Below, piece after piece: positions 18,158 to 29,000 of a DNA stretch of 64,000 bases (positions are counted from its first letter, which is position 1; each line of letters starts with the position of its first letter). Both the position numbers and the translations under genes were made by a program. The DNA comes from Galactobacter caseinivorans (GTDB taxonomy: Bacteria > Actinomycetota > Actinomycetes > Actinomycetales > Micrococcaceae): assembly GCF_003640665.1 (NCBI RefSeq), contig NZ_QQXL01000001.1:186001-250000 (forward strand). Direction: 5' to 3'. The notes below the pieces were generated by a model that was given only the letters and a program-made list of their open reading frames with translations, ran no database searches and had not been told where the DNA came from.

Positions 18158-18277
18158 AAGCCCTCACTCGGTTCTCGTCGCAACAGCGACGGGGCCATCC
18201 AGACGTCACCGACCCGGTGACGGTGGAAGGGTCGCGCGCGACCCGCATGACCACGACTGCACAAGGAGCACAAGCAG
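18158..18277 (+). other. Structured rplK–rplA spacer
   Basis: The 120-nt spacer holds three inverted repeats: CGTCGC-AACA-GCGACG, GTCACCG-ACC-CGGTGAC and the perfect 16-bp palindrome GGGTCGCGCGCGACCC at 18229–18244. Spacers between these two cistrons are usually short, so RNA structure affecting L1 expression is plausible. Confidence 0.45.
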
Positions 18278-18982
18278 ATGGCAAAGCGCAGCAAAGCATA
18301 TGAGGCCGCGGCCGCCAAGATCGAAGAGGGCAAGTTCTACGCCCCGACCGAGGCCCTGAACCTGGCCCGCGAGAACGGCTCGGCCAAGACCGATGCCACC
18401 ATCGAGGTCGTCTTCCGTCTTGGTGTGGATCCCCGTAAGGCTGACCAGATGGTCCGCGGCACGGTGAACCTCCCGAACGGCACCGGCAAGGTGGCCCGCG
18501 TGGTCGTCTTCGCCAACGGTGACAAGGCCGACGCCGCCCGCGAGGCCGGCGCCGACTTTGTTGGTTCCGACGACCTGATCGAGAAGATCCAGGGCGGCTG
18601 GACCGACTTCGACGCGGCCGTCGCCACGCCGGACCTCATGGGCAAGGTGGGACGCCTGGGCAAGATTCTTGGCCCGCGTAACCTCATGCCCAACCCGAAG
18701 ACGGGCACGGTGACCATGGACGTCGCCAAGGCCGTCACGGACATCAAGGGTGGCAAGATCGACTTCCGCGTCGACAAGCACTCCAACCTCCACTTCATTG
18801 TGGGCAAGGCGTCCTTCACCCCGCAGGCCCTGGCCGAGAACTACGCGGCCGCCCTGGAAGAGGTGCTTCGCCTGAAGCCGGCCTCCTCCAAGGGTCGCTA
18901 CATCACCAAGGCAACCGTCGCCACCACGTTTGGCCCGGGCATCCCCGTGGACCCGAACGTCACGCGCGTTCTGCCTGCCTGA
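18278..18982 (+). CDS. rplA: 50S ribosomal protein L1
   Basis: The 234-residue protein of the mobile L1 stalk and the usual translational repressor of the L11–L1 operon. Landmarks are [21 protein letters not shown], the RNA-binding [19 protein letters not shown] and [19 protein letters not shown]. The message ends in a strong hairpin 20 nt past the stop, which separates this unit from rplJ. Confidence 0.97.
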   Translation: MAKRSKAYEAAAAKIEEGKFYAPTEALNLARENGSAKTDATIEVVFRLGVDPRKADQMVRGTVNLPNGTGKVARVVVFANGDKADAAREAGADFVGSDDLIEKIQGGWTDFDAAVATPDLMGKVGRLGKILGPRNLMPNPKTGTVTMDVAKAVTDIKGGKIDFRVDKHSNLHFIVGKASFTPQALAENYAAALEEVLRLKPASSKGRYITKATVATTFGPGIPVDPNVTRVLPA

Positions 18983-19001
18983 TCTTTATTGATCAATCCA
19001 G

Positions 19002-19032
19002 AGGGCCTCGGGGGATTCCCCCGGGGCCCTTT
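19002..19032 (+). terminator. Terminator after rplA
   Basis: AGGGCCTCGGGGG, loop ATT, CCCCCGGGGCCCT gives a 13-bp stem with one G·U, followed by TT. It closes secE–nusG–rplK–rplA or the rplKA unit. Confidence 0.8.
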
Positions 19033-19172
19033 GGCATTCCGCGATCACAAGTGCCGGTTTATGCATCCGTGACTGCTGCATTACCCGCCTCCAAGTAATC
19101 GCAGAGGCAGTCTCGCGGAGCTGCGGGGCCCTGCGCTCAGAAGGCCGCGCTTCCCTTAACCTGCCAGGGAGT

Positions 19173-19193
19173 TCATTCCAACAATTGGAATGA
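19173..19193. promoter_or_regulatory. Palindrome upstream of the rplJL promoter
   Basis: TCATTCCAA-CAA-TTGGAATGA has perfect 9-bp arms and is AT-rich against a GC-rich background. It ends 28 nt before the −35 of the candidate rplJ promoter, in an activator-like position. Confidence 0.5.
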
Positions 19194-19221
19194 CAGGAAG
19201 CCGAACAAACCTGCTTTTCAT

Positions 19222-19250
19222 CTCACATTCGCGGGATTCTTTGCTATGCT
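19222..19250 (+). promoter_or_regulatory. Candidate promoter of rplJ–rplL
   Basis: CTCACA (4 of 6 to TTGACA), 17-bp spacer, TATGCT, with TG one base before the −10 hexamer (extended −10). It is the best sigma-70-like match in the 750-nt gap. Confidence 0.5.
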
Positions 19251-19334
19251 AAATCTCGCGTGGTGCGTGATCGCATGACAGGGCGAGGAGCGCCACGCAC
19301 GTTCACCGGATGCCCCCAAGACCCGGTGGACACT

Positions 19335-19407
19335 GTCGCCGGCCGGTCCCCCAATGGGCCGGCGACTGAAGCCCCCTTCCTCCCCCCCAAATTTGGAAGG
19401 GGGCTTC
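19335..19407 (+). other. Tandem strong hairpins in the rplJ leader
   Basis: GTCGCCGGCC pairs with GGCCGGCGAC (19335–19366), followed two bases later by the 13-bp perfect stem GAAGCCCCCTTCC/GGAAGGGGGCTTC (19368–19407, 14-nt loop). Neither has a T-run. They look like structural RNA elements or processing sites. Confidence 0.55.
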
Positions 19408-19656
19408 CTCGCGCCCAGGATCAGGTGCCCCGGTGAGACGCCCCGAGCTGCCTGCCTCCCGTCAGGATCTGCCCGCAGCGGAGGGTGCCCGGCGCCATCG
19501 GAGGGCGCGATTTGGCGGGGGAGGGGGCGGTCTGTATTCTGGACAGGTACCAAAGACCGTTGGTCGCAATGAGCTAGCGCTGATTGCTGAAGGTTCCCGC
19601 TTGCGGGACGACCCACGCAGGCACACGAACTTTGAGCCAGGGCCACGCCCTGCATC

Positions 19657-19694
19657 CGAGCCCCGTGCCTTGCGCCGGGGCTCGTCTCGTTTTT
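19657..19694 (+). promoter_or_regulatory. Attenuator-like terminator before rplJ
   Basis: A 9-bp stem CGAGCCCCG/CGGGGCTCG with a 10-nt loop is followed by TCTCG and five T, ending 34 nt before the rplJ ATG. A factor-independent terminator at this spot fits premature termination control by L10(L12)4 as in L10 leaders. Confidence 0.6.
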
Positions 19695-19728
19695 GGGGTC
19701 CGGCCGACCACACCCCGGAAGGAGGGTT

Positions 19729-20301
19729 ATGGCAACGCCGCAGAAGGAGGTCTCCGTCGAGGAGATCACCGCAGACTTCAAGGAGTCCTCAGCAGCTGTC
19801 CTGACCGAATACCGTGGGCTTACCGTTGCGCAGCTCAAGACTCTCCGTCGCTCACTTGGTGCAGATACCAAGTACACGGTTGTTAAGAACACCCTGACGG
19901 GGATCGCGGCGAAGGCCGCTGGCATCGATGCATTCGATGGCCAGCTTGCCGGACCCACCGCGATCGCCTTCATCAAGGGCGACTCGGTCGCGGCCGCTAA
20001 GGGCCTGACCGATTTTGCGAAGGACAACGAAAAGCTCATCATCAAGGCCGGTTTCTTTGAGGGCCAGTCCATGGACGCCTCTCAGATTGCCGACCTCGCC
20101 GCTCTTGAGTCTCGTGAGCACCAGCTGGCCCGCGTGGCTGGCGTGCTGCAGGCTCCGGCTTCTGCCGCTGTTCGCGTCATCGACGCGTTGCGCCTGAAGC
20201 TCGAGGAAGGTGCCCCGGCTGCTGCCGAGGCCCCGGCCGAGGAAGCTGCCGCTGCCGAGGAGGCCACCCCGGCCGCCGAGGAAGCGACCCCCGAGGCCTG
20301 A
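19729..20301 (+). CDS. rplJ: 50S ribosomal protein L10
   Basis: Base of the L7/L12 stalk. The 190-residue protein has the rRNA-binding domain ([29 protein letters not shown]) and the helical L12-binding region near residues 135–165. The C-terminal ~30 residues are an acidic Ala/Glu tail. The start at ATG follows GGAGG by 4 nt; an upstream in-frame ATG (19693) lies within the attenuator and is rejected. It is the probable autoregulator of its own leader. Confidence 0.97.
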   Translation: MATPQKEVSVEEITADFKESSAAVLTEYRGLTVAQLKTLRRSLGADTKYTVVKNTLTGIAAKAAGIDAFDGQLAGPTAIAFIKGDSVAAAKGLTDFAKDNEKLIIKAGFFEGQSMDASQIADLAALESREHQLARVAGVLQAPASAAVRVIDALRLKLEEGAPAAAEAPAEEAAAAEEATPAAEEATPEA

Positions 20302-20359
20302 GCCTCACACCCATACGTTTTCCGCGGGCTCGCGCCCGCATTCGAGAAAGGACGCCATC

Positions 20360-20731
20360 ATGGCGAAGCTCAGCAACGACGAGCTCCTTGATGCCTTCAA
20401 GGAAATGACCATCATCGAGCTCTCCGAGTTCGTGAAGCAGTTCGAGGAGACCTTCGACGTCTCCGCCGCGGCCGTCGCCGTGGCCGGCCCGGCCGGTGCC
20501 GCGGTCGTCGAGGAGGAGCAGACCGAGTTTGACGTCATCCTCGAGAGCGCTGGCGAGAAGAAGATTGGTGTCATCAAGGAGGTGCGCTCGTTGACCTCCC
20601 TCGGACTGAAGGAGGCCAAGGAGCTCGTCGACGGTGCCCCCAAGGCCGTCCTCGAAGGCGCCACCAAGGAAGCTGCTGAGAAGGCCAAGGAGGTCCTCGA
20701 GGCCGCCGGTGCCTCCGTCACCCTCAAGTGA
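20360..20731 (+). CDS. rplL: 50S ribosomal protein L7/L12
   Basis: The 123-residue stalk protein that recruits translational GTPases. The N-terminal dimerisation helix ([20 protein letters not shown]) is followed by an Ala/Val/Gly-rich hinge and the C-terminal factor-binding domain [27 protein letters not shown] precedes the ATG. A perfect 18-bp terminator hairpin follows, so rplJL ends here instead of running into rpoB. Confidence 0.97.
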   Translation: MAKLSNDELLDAFKEMTIIELSEFVKQFEETFDVSAAAVAVAGPAGAAVVEEEQTEFDVILESAGEKKIGVIKEVRSLTSLGLKEAKELVDGAPKAVLEGATKEAAEKAKEVLEAAGASVTLK

Positions 20732-20765
20732 CTTCTCCCGGGCTCTAGCAGCCCGGCAGCTCTGA

Positions 20766-20809
20766 CAGGAGCCCCCCACCGCCTATGGCGGTGGGGGGCT
20801 CCTGTTCTT
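20766..20809 (+). terminator. Terminator after rplL
   Basis: A perfect 18-bp stem opens at 20766 (CAGGAGCCCCCCACCGCC), has loop TAT and closes at 20804, with TTCTT after it. It is one of the strongest hairpins in the window. Confidence 0.85.
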
Positions 20810-20821
20810 GTGCGACTGGCC

Positions 20822-20876
20822 CTGCTGGACCGGCTCCTGCTGGACCGGCTCCTGCTGGGCCGGCTCCTGCGCGGCC
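20822..20876. repeat. 15-bp minisatellite between rplL and the thiolase gene
   Basis: About 3.5 tandem copies of the 15-bp unit CTGCTGGACCGGCTC with few substitutions. It is intergenic, between the rplL terminator and the end of the leftward thiolase gene. Confidence 0.8.
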
Positions 20877-20900
20877 GGCGCTGCGCTGAGCGCCGGCCGC
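20871..20900. terminator. Hairpin after the thiolase gene
   Basis: GCGGCCGGCGCT-GCGCTG-AGCGCCGGCCGC is a perfect 12-bp stem starting 9 nt past the leftward thiolase stop. No T-run follows on the minus strand. Confidence 0.55.
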
Positions 20901-20908
20901 CGTGCGTC

Positions 20909-22096
20909 TTACTCCGCGCTGAGCAGCAGTGCCTCGCCCTGGCCGCCGCCGCCGCACAGGCTGACGGCTGCCTTGCCTTCGCCGCGTCGGTGCAGCTCCA
21001 GTGCCGCCGTGAGCGCCAGCCGCGCGCCGGAGGCACCGATCGGGTGCCCAAGCGCAATGGCACCACCGTGGATGTTGGTCTTTGACCAGGAGTAGTCCAG
21101 GTCGGCGAGCGACTGCACGCCGACCGCGGCAAAGGCCTCGTTGATCTCCACCAGGTCAAGGTCTCCCACGGACCAGCCGGCCCTGGTCAGCGCCTGGTTG
21201 ATGGCGTTGGAGGGCTGGGAGTGCAATGAGTTATCCGGTCCGGAGACCTGCCCGGAGGCGCCAACAGTGGCCAGGATGGTGGAGCCATTTGCCTCGGCCC
21301 AGTCCCGCGAGACCACGAGCAGCGCCGCAGCGCCGTCGGACAGGGGGGAGGAGTTGCCGGCCGTGATGGTGCCCTCCTTCGCAAAGGCGGGGCGCAGTCC
21401 GCCGAGCGTCTCCACCGTGGTGGTGGGGCGCACCCCCTCATCCGTGTCCACCACGGTGTCACCCTTGCGGCCGCGGATCGTCACGGGGACGATCTCCTCG
21501 GCAAGGAGGGAAGCGGAGGCGGCTGCACGCTGGTGCGAGTCCGCTGCCAGGGCATCCTGCTCCGGGCGGCCGATGCCAAGGCGCGCATTATGAGTCTCGG
21601 TGGAGGAACCCATGGAGATGTTCTCGAAGGCGTCCGTGAGGCCATCGTGAGCCACAGAGTCCACAGCGCTGAAGTCCCCGTAGGTCCAGCCGCTGCGCGA
21701 ACCGGGAAGGAGGTGCGGGGCGTTGGTCATGGACTCCATGCCGCCGGCCACCACCACATCGGCCTCGCCAAGGCGGATCATGCGAGCCGCCTGCGTGACA
21801 GAGAGCAGCCCGGAGAGGCAGACCTTGTTCAGGGTCTCCGCGGGAACGTCCCAACTGATGCCGGCGGCGATGGCCGCCTGCTTGGCCGGGTTCTGGCCGC
21901 AACCCGCCTGGACTACCTGACCCATGAACACGTACTGAACATCGCTGGCGGCCACGCCGGAACGCTCTAGCGCCCCAGAGATGGCGGCGGCGCCCAATTG
22001 CACTGCCTGGAGGGAAGCCTGGGCTCCCTTGAGCTTGGTGAAAGGCGTGCGCGCCCCGCCGATGATGACGGCGTCGCGGGGAGATGCCTGGGACAT
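20909..22096 (-). CDS. Acetyl-CoA C-acetyltransferase (thiolase)
   Basis: A 395-residue thiolase that condenses two acetyl-CoA to acetoacetyl-CoA or cleaves 3-ketoacyl-CoA. The acyl-accepting Cys is in LNKVCLSGLLSV (near residue 88), where most thiolases have CASG. The conserved GGMESMTNAPHLL, NEAFAA, GGAIALGHPIGASGAR and C-terminal CGGGGQGEA (second catalytic Cys) are intact. ATG 22096 has AAGGAGG six nucleotides upstream; a further in-frame extension is rejected. It lies in reverse orientation between rplL and rpoB, which are adjacent in many bacteria. Biosynthetic versus degradative use is not decidable. Confidence 0.9.
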   Translation of the reverse strand: MSQASPRDAVIIGGARTPFTKLKGAQASLQAVQLGAAAISGALERSGVAASDVQYVFMGQVVQAGCGQNPAKQAAIAAGISWDVPAETLNKVCLSGLLSVTQAARMIRLGEADVVVAGGMESMTNAPHLLPGSRSGWTYGDFSAVDSVAHDGLTDAFENISMGSSTETHNARLGIGRPEQDALAADSHQRAAASASLLAEEIVPVTIRGRKGDTVVDTDEGVRPTTTVETLGGLRPAFAKEGTITAGNSSPLSDGAAALLVVSRDWAEANGSTILATVGASGQVSGPDNSLHSQPSNAINQALTRAGWSVGDLDLVEINEAFAAVGVQSLADLDYSWSKTNIHGGAIALGHPIGASGARLALTAALELHRRGEGKAAVSLCGGGGQGEALLLSAE

Positions 22097-22299
22097 AGTG
22101 CCTCCTTGGTGGCCATCGGTGAAGATGCCGATGCTGCTGTCGCTGGCGGTAGCGTGTGTGCCAAAGCCGCCGCCCTTGACGATACTCCGTGCTATGAGCT
22201 TGCACACTTTTGCCGCACGTGTGCCCTGCCGCTGGCTCGCGCCCGCGCCGGAGTCTCCCGTCACGGGGCGCAGTAGGGCAGGGATGCGGGGAAGAGGAC

Positions 22300-22328
22300 T
22301 AGACATGCCGAGGTATTCGTCCTAGGAT
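22300..22328 (+). promoter_or_regulatory. Candidate rpoB promoter
   Basis: TAGACA (5 of 6 to TTGACA), exactly 17 bp, TAGGAT. The predicted start near 22335 gives a leader of ~130 nt that includes the hairpin CTCGCGC-CAGG-GCGCGAG at 22398–22415. This gives rpoBC its own promoter, as expected after the rplL terminator. The rest of the gap back to the thiolase start (22097) shows only that gene's upstream region. Confidence 0.65.
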
Positions 22329-22467
22329 GGACCTTTGCGGCTTCCCATGTCTTCAGTGCGACCTTCATATAGCGGTGGGTCGGACCCCTTTGTGGTGCTC
22401 GCGCCAGGGCGCGAGTAATTAAGCGGAGCCGTACCCGGAAACCTGAAGGTCTGTGGAAGGATCCCTC

Positions 22468-25400
22468 TTGGTCGCCTCGAGCACCTCTACGAACTCAACC
22501 GCTAGTTCAGCCCGTACCGCAGAAGCGGCGGGCCGCCTCTCCTTCGCCAAGATCCACGAGCCCCTCGACGTCCCGGATCTGCTGGCTTTGCAGACCGAGT
22601 CGTTTGATTGGCTTGTGGGCAATGAGCGCTGGCAGGCACGCGTAGTCAAGGCTGACGCCGAAGGCGATAAGGGCGTGGCCCGTATTCCTGGCCTCGCCGA
22701 GATCTTTGAAGAGATCTCTCCGATCGAGGATTTCCAGGGCACCATGTCCTTGAGCTTCTCCGAGCCGGAGTTCGCCGATCCTAAGTACACGATCGCTGAA
22801 TGCAAGGATCGCGACACCACCTACTCGGCCCCGCTGTACGTCAAGGCCGAGTTCATGAACAACATCACCGGCGAGATCAAGCAGCAGACCGTGTTCATGG
22901 GCGATTTCCCGCTGATGACGCAGAACGCGACCTTCATCATCAACGGCACGGAGCGCGTCGTCGTCTCCCAGCTGGTGCGTTCACCTGGTGCCTACTTTGA
23001 GCGCACCCCGGATAAGACCTCCGATAAGGAGATCTTCTCCGCCAAGGTGATCCCCTCCCGTGGCGCCTGGTTTGAGCTGGAGATCGACAAGCGCGATCAG
23101 GTCGGCGTTCGCCTCGACCGCAAGCGCAAGCAGTCCGTCACGGTGCTGCTGAAGGCTCTTGGCTGGTCCGAGGGTCGCATCCTCGAGGAGTTCGGTGGCT
23201 ACGACTCCATCCGCGTGACGCTGGAGAAGGACACCGTCCAGACCGAGGACGAGGCGCTGCTGGATATCTACCGCAAGCTGCGCCCGGGCGAGCCGCCCAC
23301 GGTGGAGGCCGCCAAGACGCTTCTGGAGAACCTCTACTTCAACCCGAAGCGCTACGACCTCGCCAAGGTGGGCCGTTACAAGCTCAACCGCAAGCTGGGC
23401 GTAGATGTGGACATCGCCTCGCCGGATGCCTCCGTCATGTCAGAGGCTGACATCGTCGCGATGATCCACTACCTGGCCGCGCTGCACGCCGGCCAGAAGA
23501 GCATCGCGGGCTCCCGCGAGGGCCAGGCCATGGACATCCGCGTTGAGGTCGACGACATCGACCACTTCGGCAACCGTCGCATCCGCGCCGTGGGCGAGCT
23601 CATCGAGAACCAGGTCCGTACGGGCCTGTCTCGCATGGAGCGCGTGGTGCGTGAGCGCATGACGACGCAGGACGTCGAGGCCATCACGCCGCAGACCCTG
23701 ATCAACATCCGCCCTGTGGTGGCTGCGATCAAGGAGTTCTTCGGTACCTCGCAGCTCTCGCAGTTCATGGATCAGAACAACCCGCTGGCCGGCATCACGC
23801 ACAAGCGTCGTTTGTCCGCGCTGGGCCCGGGTGGTCTTTCCCGTGACCGCGCAGGCATGGAAGTTCGAGACGTTCACCCGTCCCACTACGGCCGCATGTG
23901 CCCCATCGAGACCCCTGAAGGCCCCAACATTGGCCTGATCGGTTCGCTGGCCACCTACGGTCGCATCAACCCGTTTGGCTTCATCGAGACGCCCTACCGC
24001 AAGGTGGTGGACGGCGTCGTCACCGAGCAGGTTGATTACCTGACGGCGGATGAGGAGCTTGACTTCCAGATCGCTCAGGCGAACGCGCCCCTGGATCCCA
24101 AGGGCCACTTCGAAGAGGACCTGGTCCTCTGCCGCGAGCGTGGCGGTGGCGGTGAGCCCGTGCTTTCCGAGCCCGAGCACATTGACTACATGGACGTCTC
24201 CCCGCGCCAGATGGTCTCGGCCGCAACGGCCCTGATTCCGTTCCTGGAGCACGACGACGCAAACCGCGCACTCATGGGTGCCAACATGCAGCGTCAGGCA
24301 GTGCCCCTGCTCAAGACCGAGGCCCCTGTGGTCGGTACCGGCATGGAGAAGTTCCTTGCCGTTGACTCCGGCGACGCCGTCATGGCCAAGAAGCCGGGCG
24401 TTGTCACCGTGGTTTCCGCGGATCTGGTCACCGTCATGAACGACGACGGCACCGAGACGCACTACCCGATCATGAAGTTCGCTCGCTCTAACCAGGGCAA
24501 CGGTTACAACCAGCACGTGGTGGTCACCGAGGGCGATCGCGTGGAGCACCAGTCCCTCATCGCCGACGGTCCCGCGACCGACGGCGGCGAGCTTGCCCTT
24601 GGCAAGAACCTGCTGGTGGCCTTCATGCCGTGGCACGGCCTCAACTACGAGGACGCGATCATCCTCTCCGAGCGCATGGTCTCTGAGGATGTGCTCACCT
24701 CGATTCACATCGAGGAGCACGAGGTGGACGCCCGCGACACCAAGCTGGGTGCCGAGGAAGTCACGCGTGACATCCCGAACGTCTCCGAAGAGGTGCTGAG
24801 CCAGCTCGACGAGCGCGGCATCATCCACATCGGTGCCGAGGTCGAGGCCGGCGACATCCTCGTGGGTCGTGTGACCCCCAAGGGTGAGACCGAGCTGACC
24901 CCGGAGGAGCGCCTGCTGCGCGCCATCTTTGGTGAGAAGTCCCGCGAAGTGCGTGACACCTCCCTGAAGGTGCCCCACGGCGAGTCCGGCACGGTCATCG
25001 GTGTGCGCATCTTCGATCGCGAGAACGACGATGAGCTGCCCCCGGGCGTCAACCAGCTGGTCCGCGTGTACGTGGCCCAGAAGCGCAAGATCACCGTGGG
25101 TGACAAGCTCTCCGGCCGTCACGGCAACAAGGGCGTCATCTCCAAGATCCTGCCGATGGAAGACATGCCGTTCCTTGCGGACGGTACGCCGGTGGACATC
25201 ATCCTGAACCCGCTGGGTGTTCCGGGTCGTATGAACGTGGGCCAGATCCTCGAGATCCACCTTGGTTGGGCAGCCAAGCAGGGTTGGAACGTCGAGGGCG
25301 AGCCCGAGTGGATCAAGGATCTGCCGAACTTGCCTCGCGTGTCCGGCCCCACCAAGGTCGCCACCCCGGTGTTCGACGGTGCCAACGAGGACGAGATTCG

Positions 25401-25974
25401 TGGACTGCTGGATCACACCGCGCAGACCCGCGATGGCGTGCGCCTGATCGGCAACACCGGTAAGACGCAGATGTTCGACGGCCGCTCCGGCGAGCCGTTC
25501 CCGGACCCCGTGTCTGTGGGCTACATGTACATCCTGAAGCTGCACCACCTGGTGGATGACAAGATCCACGCACGCTCCACGGGTCCGTACTCCATGATCA
25601 CGCAGCAGCCGCTGGGCGGTAAGGCCCAGTTCGGTGGACAGCGCTTCGGTGAGATGGAGGTGTGGGCGCTGGAGGCTTATGGCGCCGCGTACACCCTGCA
25701 GGAGCTCCTGACCGTGAAGTCGGATGACATCCACGGTCGAGTGAAGGTCTACGAGGCCATCGTGAAGGGCGAGAACATTCCCGCCCCTGGCGTGCCTGAG
25801 TCCTTCAAGGTGCTGCTCAAGGAAATGCAGTCGCTCTGCCTGAACGTCGAGGTTCTTTCGACTGAGGGAGAGAAGATCGAGATGCGCGACCAGGACGAGG
25901 AAGTCTTCCGGGCCGCCGAGGAATTGGGCATCAACCTGTCCCACGTGGAGCCTAGCTCCGTCGACGAGGTCTGA
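22468..25974 (+). CDS. rpoB: DNA-directed RNA polymerase beta subunit
   Basis: The 1168-residue catalytic beta subunit. TTG at 22468 is taken as the start because GGAAGGA lies seven nucleotides upstream and the peptide [14 protein letters not shown] matches related RpoB starts; GTG 22453 is the alternative. The rifampicin region ([31 protein letters not shown]) has the wild-type residues, so no target-based rifampicin resistance is evident. [20 protein letters not shown] and the C-terminal [20 protein letters not shown] are intact. It is followed by rpoC after 117 nt. Confidence 0.98.
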   Translation: MVASSTSTNSTASSARTAEAAGRLSFAKIHEPLDVPDLLALQTESFDWLVGNERWQARVVKADAEGDKGVARIPGLAEIFEEISPIEDFQGTMSLSFSEPEFADPKYTIAECKDRDTTYSAPLYVKAEFMNNITGEIKQQTVFMGDFPLMTQNATFIINGTERVVVSQLVRSPGAYFERTPDKTSDKEIFSAKVIPSRGAWFELEIDKRDQVGVRLDRKRKQSVTVLLKALGWSEGRILEEFGGYDSIRVTLEKDTVQTEDEALLDIYRKLRPGEPPTVEAAKTLLENLYFNPKRYDLAKVGRYKLNRKLGVDVDIASPDASVMSEADIVAMIHYLAALHAGQKSIAGSREGQAMDIRVEVDDIDHFGNRRIRAVGELIENQVRTGLSRMERVVRERMTTQDVEAITPQTLINIRPVVAAIKEFFGTSQLSQFMDQNNPLAGITHKRRLSALGPGGLSRDRAGMEVRDVHPSHYGRMCPIETPEGPNIGLIGSLATYGRINPFGFIETPYRKVVDGVVTEQVDYLTADEELDFQIAQANAPLDPKGHFEEDLVLCRERGGGGEPVLSEPEHIDYMDVSPRQMVSAATALIPFLEHDDANRALMGANMQRQAVPLLKTEAPVVGTGMEKFLAVDSGDAVMAKKPGVVTVVSADLVTVMNDDGTETHYPIMKFARSNQGNGYNQHVVVTEGDRVEHQSLIADGPATDGGELALGKNLLVAFMPWHGLNYEDAIILSERMVSEDVLTSIHIEEHEVDARDTKLGAEEVTRDIPNVSEEVLSQLDERGIIHIGAEVEAGDILVGRVTPKGETELTPEERLLRAIFGEKSREVRDTSLKVPHGESGTVIGVRIFDRENDDELPPGVNQLVRVYVAQKRKITVGDKLSGRHGNKGVISKILPMEDMPFLADGTPVDIILNPLGVPGRMNVGQILEIHLGWAAKQGWNVEGEPEWIKDLPNLPRVSGPTKVATPVFDGANEDEIRGLLDHTAQTRDGVRLIGNTGKTQMFDGRSGEPFPDPVSVGYMYILKLHHLVDDKIHARSTGPYSMITQQPLGGKAQFGGQRFGEMEVWALEAYGAAYTLQELLTVKSDDIHGRVKVYEAIVKGENIPAPGVPESFKVLLKEMQSLCLNVEVLSTEGEKIEMRDQDEEVFRAAEELGINLSHVEPSSVDEV

Positions 25975-25982
25975 TCCTCGTT

Positions 25983-26051
25983 GCGGGTGGCCGGTTTCCC
26001 CGGCCACCCGCATTCCTCCGCCTTTCCGCCGTCGGGCACTGCCCCACGGCG
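25983..26051 (+). other. Two hairpins in the rpoB–rpoC spacer
   Basis: GCGGGTGGCCGG-TTTCC-CCGGCCACCCGC (25983–26011), then a bulged hairpin with arms CGCCGT/ACGGCG and GGGC/GCCC (26027–26051). The 5' arm of the second is a variant of the dispersed 12-mer. Partial termination or mRNA processing between the two subunit genes is possible. Confidence 0.55.
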
Positions 26052-26091
26052 ACGACTTCCGAACTTTGAATGAGAGAGAGCAAGGACCCAC

Positions 26092-29000
26092 ATGTCCAAC
26101 GAACCCTCCTTCGGCCTCATGCGCATCGGCCTCGCCACCGCGGAACAGATCCGCGAGTGGAGCTACGGCGAGGTCAAGAAGCCTGAGACCATCAACTACC
26201 GCACGCTGAAGCCAGAGAAGGACGGCCTTTTCGGCGAGCAGATCTTTGGCCCCACCCGTGACTGGGAGTGCGCCTGCGGCAAGTACAAGCGTGTCCGCTT
26301 TAAGGGCATCATCTGTGAGCGTTGCGGCGTCGAGGTGACCCGTTCCAAGGTCCGTCGTGACCGCATGGGCCACATCGAGCTTGCCGCTCCCGTGACCCAC
26401 ATCTGGTACTTCAAGGGCGTTCCCTCGCGCTTGGGTTACCTGCTTGACCTGGCACCGAAGGACCTGGAGAAGGTCATCTACTTCGCTGCCTACATGATCA
26501 CCTCCGTGGATGTGGATCGTCGTCACGACGAGCTGCCGAACCTGCAGGTGCAGCACGACCTCGAGGTCAAGAAGATCGCTGATACGCGTGATTCTGACAT
26601 CGCCGCAGTCGGTCAGGACCTGGAAAAGGACCTGGCTCGCCTGGAGGATGAGGGCGCCAAGGCCGCCGAGAAGAAGAAGGCCCGCGACTCCGCCGATAAG
26701 GTCATGTCTCAGATCCGCAAGCGTGCGGACCTGGAAATTGATCGTCTCGAGCAGGTCTGGGACCGCTTCAAGGGCATCAAGGTCGGCGACCTGGAGGGCG
26801 ATGAGGGTCTCTTCCGCACCATGCGTGAGAAGTACGGATTGTTCTTCTCCGGTTGCATGGGCGCAGAGGCCATTCAGAAGCGCCTGCAGGATTTCGATCT
26901 TGCCGCAGAGGCCATCTCCCTTCGCGAGACCATCGCGACGGGTAAGGGCCAGCGCAAGACGCGTGCCCTGAAGCGCCTCAAGGTCGTCAACGCCTTCCTG
27001 GCCACGGAGAACTCGCCTGAGGGCATGGTTCTTGACGCCGTTCCGGTGATCCCGCCGGAGCTTCGTCCCATGGTGCAACTGGACGGTGGCCGCTTCGCGA
27101 CCTCCGACCTGAACGATCTCTACCGTCGCGTGATCAACCGCAACAACCGCCTCAAGCGCCTGCTTGAGCTGGGTGCTCCGGAGATCATCGTCAACAACGA
27201 GAAGCGCATGCTGCAGGAGTCCGTGGACTCGCTGTTCGACAACGGTCGTCGCGGTCGCCCGCAGACCGGGCCGGGCAACCGTCCGCTGAAGTCCCTCTCT
27301 GACATGCTCAAGGGCAAGCAGGGTCGCTTCCGTCAGAACCTGCTCGGCAAGCGCGTGGACTACTCCGGCCGTTCGGTCATCGTGGTTGGTCCGCAGCTGA
27401 AGCTGCACCAGTGTGGTCTGCCTAAGCAGATGGCCCTGGAGCTCTTCAAGCCGTTCGTGATGAAGCGCCTGGTTGATCTGAACCACGCGCAGAACATCAA
27501 GTCCGCCAAGCGCATGGTGGAGCGTTTCCGTCCGCAGGTCTGGGACGTGCTGGAAGAGATCATCTCCGAGCACCCCGTGCTGCTGAACCGCGCACCCACC
27601 CTGCACCGCCTCGGCATCCAGGCGTTTGAGCCGCAGCTGATTGAGGGTAAGGCCCTCCAGCTGCACCCGCTCGTCTGTGCCGCGTTCAACGCCGACTTCG
27701 ACGGTGACCAGATGGCAGTTCACCTGCCGCTGAGCCCCGAGGCCCAGGCGGAGGCGCGCATCCTGATGCTCTCCTCCAACAACATCCTGAAGCCTTCGGA
27801 CGGCCGCCCGGTCGCCCTTCCGGCCCAGGACATGATCATCGGTCTGCACCACCTCACCACCAAGCGTGAGGGTGTGGACGGCGAGGGCCGTGCCTTTGGC
27901 ACGGTCGCCGAGGCGATCATGGCTCACGATCGTGGGGATCTGCACCTGAACGCGGTCGTCAAGATCCGCGTGGAGGGCTTTGTGCCCTCCGAGGAGCAGC
28001 CGGCACCCGAGGGCTGGGAGCCGGGTCAGACCGCGCTGATCGAGACCTCGCTTGGGCAGGTGCTCTTCAACGAGACCCTCCCCGAGGACTACCCCTGGTT
28101 CGAGGGCCTGGCGACCAAGAACTCCTTGGGTGACCTGGTCAACGACCTGGCAGAGCGTTACCCCAAGGTCGTCACGGCCGCCACGCTGGATAATCTGAAG
28201 AACTACGGCTTCGCTTGGGGAACCCTCTCCGGCGTGACCGTGGCCATCTCGGATGTCACGTCCAACATGAACAAGCCCGCGATCCTTGAGCCTTATGAGG
28301 CCCGCGCGCTGAAGGTGCAGCAGCAGTACGACAACGGCCTGATCGCCGATGACGAGCGCCGCTCCGAGCTGATCGACATTTGGACCCAGGCCACCGATGA
28401 GGTTGCCGAGGCCATGAAGAACGGCATGGAGAAGCTCAACACCATTAACCGCATGGTCACCTCCGGTGCCCGCGGTAACTGGCTGCAGCTGCGTCAGATT
28501 GCTGGTATCCGTGGCCTCGTGGCCAACCCGCAGGGCGAGATCATCCCGCGTCCGATTAAGTCCTCCTACCGTGAGGGTCTGTCGGTTCTCGAGTACTTCA
28601 TCGCCACGCACGGTGCCCGTAAGGGCCTGGCGGATACGGCTCTGAAGACCGCCAACTCGGGTTACCTGACCCGTCGTCTGGTGGACGTCTCGCAGGATGT
28701 CATCGTGCGTGAGGACGATTGCGGTACCACCCGCGGTCTGCTCGTGCCGATTTCCACCGGCGAGGGCGAGTCGCGTCACCTTCACGAGACCGTGGAGAAC
28801 TCGGCTTACACCCGCACGCTGGCTCAGGACGTGGTGGATGCCAACGGCGAGATCCTGGCCTCGGCCGGCGACGACGTCGGAGACGTGCTCATCGACAAGC
28901 TGTACGCGGCGGGCGTGGATCAGATCCGCGTGCGCTCCGTGCTGACCTGTGAGTCCGCTGTCGGTACCTGCGCGCTGTGCTACGGCCGTTCCTTGGCCTC

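Larger units (their letters stand above)
19033..19728 (+). other. Long gene-free rplJ leader region
   Basis: About 700 nt with no supportable gene. In order it holds a 21-bp palindrome (19173–19193), an extended −10 promoter (19222–19250), two tandem strong hairpins (19335–19366 and 19368–19407), a further ~250 nt, and a terminator-like hairpin with a T-run just before rplJ (19657–19694). The layout suggests a transcript of ~470 nt ahead of rplJ carrying an attenuator of the L10-leader kind. Confidence 0.55.

Noticed and set aside
22468-25974. Rifampicin- or streptomycin-resistance mutations in rpoB or rpsL
   Set aside because: The rifampicin region and the S12 Lys positions carry the usual sensitive-type residues.
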